From the NCBI RefSeq assembly GCF_004027225.2, contig NC_044288.2, forward strand, positions 7,747,744-7,811,743: DNA of 64,000 nt, written 5' to 3'. The stretch comes from Strigops habroptila (lineage: Eukaryota > Chordata > Aves > Psittaciformes > Psittacidae). The notes beneath the pieces were generated by a model that was given only the letters and a program-made list of their open reading frames with translations, ran no database searches and was not told the origin of the DNA. Below, piece by piece: positions 57,722 to 64,000 of the stretch (its first letter is position 1; each line of letters begins with the position of its first letter). The position numbers were made by a program, and so were the translations under genes.

Positions 57722-60700
57722 GTAGGAAAAGTTGTTCAGTCTGGGATACCACTGCATGTTTTGCTCCTTGTAGCCCTGCAGATAAATGTGGGAGTTTGTC
57801 CATTATAAATGTGTGTAAATTTTGAGGTATTTTCAAGAAAAATAGTGACCTACTGCAGTGTTAGGCCCAACTGTTTGAGAGCTGCTCAACAGTGTGTTGA
57901 TGAAGATGACTTCTGCACCCTGTATTTCATCCTCTCCTCATGAGTGTGATAGTCCAGGTAAAATAAGATGTTGATTCTATCTAAGGACTTTTCCTGGGCA
58001 GTAGTATCATCAGGGTTTATCTGTGAGGGAAGATTTGGTCAACTCTTAAATTAGCTTCAGAACAAGAGCAAATGACTATTGATTACCTCCTAATAAATTT
58101 CTTCTAAAATCTATTTTCTCTGCTTCTGCAGGAGAAAATGTAGTTGTGTAGAGTTTCCCTGGAACCGTGGATCGTCATTGCCATCGGAATTCCATGGCTG
58201 TTTTCTACACTTAACTGGTACCACTTTATTGAGGGAAGAGAGTTTAATATGGGGGGAAAGCAGACCACAGACTGCAAACCTTTCACAAAAGATTAAGGAA
58301 TTTTACTGCTTTAAGGAATGTTGATCATGAAAATTATAGAGGAACAAGTGTAGGCTTGGAAACAGCATCTCCCTGTGAACTGCTGATGTGATCACCAGGG
58401 ACTCAGAGCTGGGTGAGGGAACCTGAAGCAGCAAACCAGAAATAGCCCTCGTTGCTCTGAAAACCCACTCGCCTGGCCAGCACTGAGGAGGTGCCAGCAC
58501 CCCCTGCTTTGTTCATGTCTCAGCTTCATTCTGTGGGGCAGAGGCTTTGTCCTGCAGAACCGAGGCTCAGCTGCAGCGGCGAGCCAGGCTCACTGCTCCC
58601 GTGAGCCCCCGTTCCTTCAGTTCTCCTGGCTCTGTGCAGATCTCTGGTTGCTGTACCCCTGCCTGCAGGATTATTTTCAGCTGTAAAGACATGCCTCAAT
58701 ACAAGTGTTCATATATTTGAGTTCTTTCAGAAAGCATTTCTCTCATGTTGCTTCTGAGTAGACGAAGAAGAAACCTGGAGGGGAATTGATCAAGTGCAAG
58801 TGAAGTTCCTGACAAAGAGTGCCCATCTCATGCTTCTCCTCCTCTCGTTCCACACTCCGCATCAGGACAGTTTTATTTTAAACTTTTCATTTAAAATTCA
58901 GATGAGCACAAGCTGTGTTTGACACCCGTCACTGGCTCTGGGTAATACCACACTTGACAAGTAGCCCCATTATAGTCTGTGTCTGTTCTTTGTGCAGATT
59001 TGAACCAGTTCTTTGATTGCCTGAGGGCAAAATGATGGACTTCGCATTCTTCGGGGTGGTTGTGTTTTGTTTTCTCAAATGTGATGTAAACTCTCAGCGG
59101 ACTCCTCCTCATGCTATCCTGAGGGCTGTGGTCCTGCTTAATTCAGTATTAATTGGTCTCAGTTGTCCTGTTCTGGAGGTAGATGCGTGCACTGCTCAGC
59201 AATGCAGGCTCTCCAGTGCTGTACATCCCTGAGCCTGTGCTTCCAAGATCAGTGCTGGGGTTTACACCATGGGAAGTGCCAGCCTGTGATAGAAGAGCCA
59301 CCACATGGTCCTCGGGAAGTGACCCTTTTTTGTATTGGCACAGCGGAACGAAATACTTCCCTTCATCTTTCCTGTTTTGGTTGTTAACTGATTCCTGCGA
59401 ATTTGGACTCTGAATGCTGAGCAGTCAATATTTGTGAAATGTAATGACCAAGACTAAACACATTCATTAGCATGTTTATTTTTATTGAGTGGCTGCCTTG
59501 TGGGCATGAGGAAATGATCACACTGTGTCTGTTTGAACTGCTGTGCACGGATTTAGGACTAGCATTTTCATTTTTGCATCGCTGTGGATTGGAATTGAGG
59601 CAGGACGGATTTGCATCCTCCCCACCCCCCAGGGCAGAAGCAGACTGCGAGTAATGGAAGTCACCAGTCGGGAGGTCTGAGGAGCTCTTGTCACAGGTGA
59701 TGGGGACACAGGGACATACATGATGGGCACATTCCCCAAGGAGCATGTGCGGTGTCATGGTACCGAGCACATGGTCAATCCCGGTGGGCAGTTACCTTCA
59801 CTCGTCTGATTTCATTCAGAAATAACCTGCCTTTCTTTATTTTACGCCGTGTGTCTCTTTCTCCCTGATGTGTGCTGTCTTGCTGAGCTGGAGGCAAACA
59901 TTTACAGATGCAAAAGGTAAACTGACCAGCCTGATGTTCCGTCTCAGGCCATCTGTAGGATGCTGCCTCCAGTTGCACTGACCTCCAGGCATGAGCAGAG
60001 TCCTTTTAACTGCTCGCAACCCAAGCAAGCTCCGTGCTGGGGAAGCAGCCGTGCTGTGTCTGTGGAAGAGCTCAGTGCTGTGTGCTGGTGGCATCGAGCA
60101 TGTTTGTCCATATGGTTCTGCAAAGTGACTTTTTTTGGTAGAAGGGAGTTTGTCCCCTCCCCCCCAATAAAAAAATAAAATTCCTAGCAAAAACCTCACA
60201 GTTTTTGGCCAAAAAGCACAAATATCATGTGGTTGGTGTAGAGGAATAACTGTGAGACTTGTCATAGGGAAGCTTTATACCGTGGTGCCCGTTCCCCTCC
60301 TGACAGCTCGGAGTACACAAATTAATGACATTCGGGATAGTTTTGCCGTGATCTAACCCATCATTTCAAACCCTTTGTTCTGGCTCTCAGGCCCGCCTTG
60401 GTTTTTGCTGTGTTTATTTCTTGTTTGGTGAATTCTGTTTCATGTTTGTCTCACTAATGGCACAAACATTTCCGTGAGAGTGGCAAGATTTAGAGCACTT
60501 ATCTGCTTTAATATTAATCAGTTGCCTCACTTGGAGCGGTAATGAGGCCTTGGGGAAAAGCACATTTGTAGCTACCTTTGCGCTGGAAGCCGCTCGCTCT
60601 GGAGAAGGAGCCCGGAGCACAACTCATGTCCTCCAAGCTGTGACATGTGGGACCCAGCTGGGACACTGGCACAGGGATGGCAGAGCCCAGGCCATGGTTT

Positions 60701-60987
60701 GCACCGCAGCATCCCTTGGTCCCTTTCCTCAAGGGCAGGTCCTGCTGCAGCCCCAGTGCTGGGCACTGCACGAGGGACAAGGGATGTTTTCCCAGGCAAA
60801 ATCTTGGTTCCAGCTGAAGATCTGACCTTGTCCTGCTGTAAGAACAGTGCCCTAAAACATGGGAAAGTTTGGGCAGCGGCAGGTCATGAAAGCTCTTTTA
60901 GTGAATCCTGCTTAGGAGAAAAGGAAAAATGTGAGGAAAGTGATGAGTGGATTTGGTGAGGGGAGCGTAGGGCAGGATGAGAGCTTG

Positions 60988-61250
60988 CTGCGGTTGGAAG
61001 GGACCTTAAAGCTCATCCAGTTCCAACCCCCTGCCACGGGCAGGGACACCTTCCAGTAGAGCAGGTTGCTCCAAGCCCCTGTGTCCAACCTGGCCTTGAA
61101 CACTGCCAGGGATGGGGCAGCCACAGCTTCTCTGGGCACCCTGTGCCAGCGCCTCAGCACCCTCACAGGGAAGAGCTTCTGTCTCAGAGCTCATCTCAAC
61201 CTCCCCTCTGGCAGGTTAAAGCCATTCCCCTTGTCCTGTCACTATCACCA
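60988..61250 (-). repeat. CR1 LINE 3' fragment, minus orientation
   Basis: It begins with the complement of the CR1 3' block (GGTTGGAAGGGACCTTAAAG, CTCATCCAGTTCCAACCCCC) and runs to CATTCCCCTTGTCCTGTCAC. It is closely similar, block for block, to the plus-oriented copy at 16.66-16.93 kb, so both belong to the same subfamily. The terminal ATTCTATG repeat is missing. Confidence 0.92.
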
Positions 61251-63030
61251 TCCTGTGTGATAAGACTATTGTGCTATCACAGCAGATTGTATCATCAATA
61301 GATAAAGAATCTCAGCATCCCTTCGCTGAGTCTCACTGGAGCTTTGTTTTATGTTTTGTTTATTCCCTGTGAACCAACCGCTCACCTCAGCCTCTGCCGG
61401 GAAACTGGGATTGGCCAGAGCCCAGCGCAGTGGCACCGGCAGGCGGGAGCCGGGAGGCGAGAGGCCAATTAAGTGCAGAACACTCTAAATCCACCGATGC
61501 CATTATGCTCCAGTTTGCATTAGCTGGGGAAAAAAAGTGCCCGGATAAACAGGCTTGGGGACTGGGGCTCAGCTTTTGTACTCTTTAGAAACGGAGCTTT
61601 AAACATGCTGAACACCGCAGAGGGTATTTGCCTTCTAAAAAAACAAGTCACATTACATTTCAAAGGAAATAAAGGATACTCATGATCAGATCCTTTCAAA
61701 GAGAAAACAATGTCATTTGTTCTCAAGATCAATAAGGAAAGGCTCGGGAAAAGGGATGTTGCCATTGGGAGGCAGGATGTCCTCAGAGCTCTGCAAACCT
61801 GCCACCTTCACTGTTGCCTTGTAAGCAGTAGGCATGTTAAATGTCTCTGACATTTGAAGGGCCATCACTGCAATCTCGGGTCACTAACGCTGTCTTTTGG
61901 GGGAAGAGGCAGTACATTTCCACTGGGTTTTATTTTAACTGCCAGACACAGTTACAAAACCCACGAATTATTCCAAATGCCAGGAGCTGGCTCCGCTTTG
62001 TGCAGGAATCGGATGTTCTGCTCCTCAAAGGCTCAGGCACGTTCCCAGGCACAGTGCGGCCGGCTCTTGTGTGCATCTCTTCCCCCTCCTCTTCCTTCTT
62101 GTGCTCCCTGGGATGGCAGTTCCTTGGTTGGAAGCAGATGCTCAAGAGCATCCCTGAAGCTGCAGAGGTTCAGTTTTGGGGTCTGTTCCCAGCCGAGCCT
62201 GGGAGGGGAGGGCTCAGGCGGCTGCTGGGGCCAGAGCACAGGTGGCCGTGGGCAGCCCCTCGCCCCTCACCTCCGGCTCCATCCCACGGCAGCTTTCTCA
62301 GGCTCCTGCCCAGGGCCCTCTCGCTCAGAGCCGAGCTCCCCGCATGCCTGCAGGGCTCAGTCTCTGAGCACAAACACTGTTTGTTGGTGGCGACTCCTTC
62401 AGCTTCTCTTTTACTTCCTTTTGCTTTGCTTCTCTTTTGCTTTAAGCACCAGCGAGTCTCCAGCCAGAGGAGTGGCTGGGCTCCTGCGGCAGTCCTGGTC
62501 TCCTGCAGCGGTGCAGAGGCTGTTAAAGTGCCAGGGTTTTATATGCTTTTCCCATTGATGCTGCTCGGAAGGACCTTGCAATCCAATTGCTCTGCCTTGA
62601 TTGATTCACTCTCATTATCAGCCCTGAATTATTTGCAGAGGTAAATTACAAGGCTTTATTTTCTCATAGTGCTTTATCTTTTCTACAAAATGCATCCAAC
62701 AAAGTTGCTAATGGAAAAGCTTTTAACCTCCCAAGGCAGAGGGCGGCCCTTGTCCATTGGGTGACACGTGAAGCTGACTGGTGCTGTGGAACATCCACAG
62801 CCACTCTCCCCTAGGGTACGGGGAGATGCAACAGACAGCCCAAGGTGACGGGCACAGCAGCGGGGATGAACCATTTGCTTCAACAATGGAAGACAACAGA
62901 AAGCACATATCTATTCCTCTGCTTAATCTGCCTGTCCTGGCTTCACTGATGGGCTCCTGTGAGCACTGGCTTCACTAGCAGGGTCAAAACCAGACTGGTG
63001 TATGTGCAGGTAGCACAGCCAGAGCAGTTG

Positions 63031-63163
63031 GATGGGGCTTGGCGCAACCTGCTGTAGTGGAAGATGTCTTTGCCTGTGGCAGGGGGTTAGAGCTGGATGA
63101 GCTTTAATGTCCCTTCCAACCCAAACCAGTCTGGGATTCCATGATTCTGTGATTCTGTGATTG
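63031..63163 (+). repeat. CR1 LINE 3' end with tandem tail, plus orientation
   Basis: It contains GCGCAACCTGCTGTAGTGGA, GTCCCTTCCAACCCAAACCA and ends in GATTCCATGATTCTGTGATTCTGTGATT, the 8-bp tandem tail that marks CR1 3' termini. About 130 bp, 5'-truncated. Confidence 0.92.
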
Positions 63164-64000
63164 CCAGGCACATGACTTACATATTAAGATAAAAATAAAG
63201 CCAAAGATCTCATTTCAAGCCCCAAAGGACGTATTTCGTTTGTCCCCAGCCTGAGGGAGCAGAGCACGTGGGCATCGGCCGGGCAACTCCCTGGGGGGCT
63301 CCTGCCCGAGGTCAGGCTGGGCTGGAGAAGGTGTGTTAGAGAACGTGCACGATGTGAAGGGGCTGGAGCCGGGGAAGCTGTGGGAACCCCCCACTCGCTG
63401 CTGTGCCAGCACCAGCCCCAGCACCAGTCCCAGCAGCACCGCTGTGTACTGCAACTTCGGAGCCTGGTGTTCGCTGTGAGCCCGAGCCCTGGCACTGGCC
63501 GCGCTTCAATGGCCTCACTGCTCATTTCTTTGGGCTAAATGGAGCTGTGACATGGGCTCTCACCCGAAACTTTCCCTTTCCCACCGTGCAGAAAGCAGAG
63601 TGGTGAGGCCTCATGGGCTGTGCTAGTAACAATGCCCACCTTGTTACACTTCGTTGTGTTTTATCTTTTAAGCCTACAGCGTTTTCTTCATGTTTAATAT
63701 GAAATAAAAGAGGCTGCCTGAGCATCTGGTGGTGAGGAAGAAGATGAAGAGCTTCTACAAAGATGTATGCACAGAAAGTTGATCAAATTATAATCTAATT
63801 TTCAACTGTATGTGTGCAGTTGTAGCTCTGGCACCTGATCCAAGAAGGGGCGGATGGAATTGGTTTAGGGGTTACCCACTGACATACTTGTCCAGAGGCA
63901 GCAGCAAGGGGAAAGGGAAGAAGGTCCTGTGCTGTCCCCCTGGGATGCAGCCCTGGAGTTCCTGGGAGCTCCTGGAGCAGGGCAGCTGCGCAGGGTCGGG

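Larger units (their letters stand above)
53368..64000. other. Presumed PRELID2 intron sequence to window end
   Basis: About 10.6 kb. It holds two CR1 copies (60.99 and 63.03 kb), two exon-like segments (54.5 and 57.7 kb) and a long open frame at 61841-62644 that overlaps another in a second frame. The downstream PRELID2 exons were not recognised, so the gene probably continues past 64 kb. Confidence 0.5.

Noticed and set aside
58761-58840. Plus-strand EEETW motif resembling the EEESW of PRELID2
   Set aside because: An in-frame stop lies just upstream, the residues before and after do not align with the family, and the phase does not fit exon 3.
1-64000. tRNA genes, rRNA genes, CRISPR arrays, intact retroviral or DNA-transposon elements
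   Set aside because: No tRNA B-box with paired A-box, no regular spacer-repeat array and no LTR pair or transposase was seen on reading the window; only CR1 fragments were recognised.

Overview
The window is nuclear DNA from a bird. The evidence is at least seven CR1 LINE 3' ends (one still carrying its short tandem ATTCTGTG tail), GC-rich exons and CpG islands, compact introns, and a gene order matching human 5q32 in mirror image: SH3RF2 (minus strand), GRXCR2 (plus strand), PRELID2 (plus strand). The species cannot be named from the sequence alone. No bacterial, viral, CRISPR or tRNA features were seen.

Layout. Bases 658-28752 hold seven exons of SH3RF2 (POSH-family E3 ubiquitin ligase, also a protein phosphatase 1 regulatory subunit), read right to left. 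The exon with the start codon and RING finger is at 28267-28752, and the last coding exon in view is at 658-1025. The C-terminal exon, which in human carries the PP1-docking motif, lies beyond the left edge. The exons join in phase into 606 codons. The exon expected to encode the second half of the second SH3 domain is not found in its intron. Bases 28753-39158 are the head-to-head interval between SH3RF2 and GRXCR2. It holds an AP-1 inverted pair, one unrecognised exon-like open frame (30014-30298) and a CR1 fragment. Bases 39159-43518 hold the complete three-exon GRXCR2 (243 codons plus stop), a hair-bundle protein with a C-terminal set of four CxxC motifs. From about 45.2 kb two CpG islands (45.3-46.1 kb and 49.66-50.3 kb) precede two recognisable internal exons of PRELID2 (51204-51256 and 53294-53367), a PRELI-domain protein of the mitochondrial lipid-transfer family. 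Its first exon was not recognised and its later exons probably lie to the right of the window. The remaining 10 kb is intron-like, with exon-like candidates and two CR1 copies.

The three genes are not an operon and are not known to share a pathway; they are a conserved syntenic block. GRXCR2 acts in inner-ear stereocilia, SH3RF2 in ubiquitin, JNK and PP1 signalling, PRELID2 probably in mitochondrial phospholipid handling. The observations most worth checking are the apparent loss of the SH3-2 second-half exon of SH3RF2, the reading-phase mismatch between the two PRELID2 exons, and the unassigned exon at 30 kb. Identification of genes and human comparisons rest on recalled protein sequences, not on a database search.
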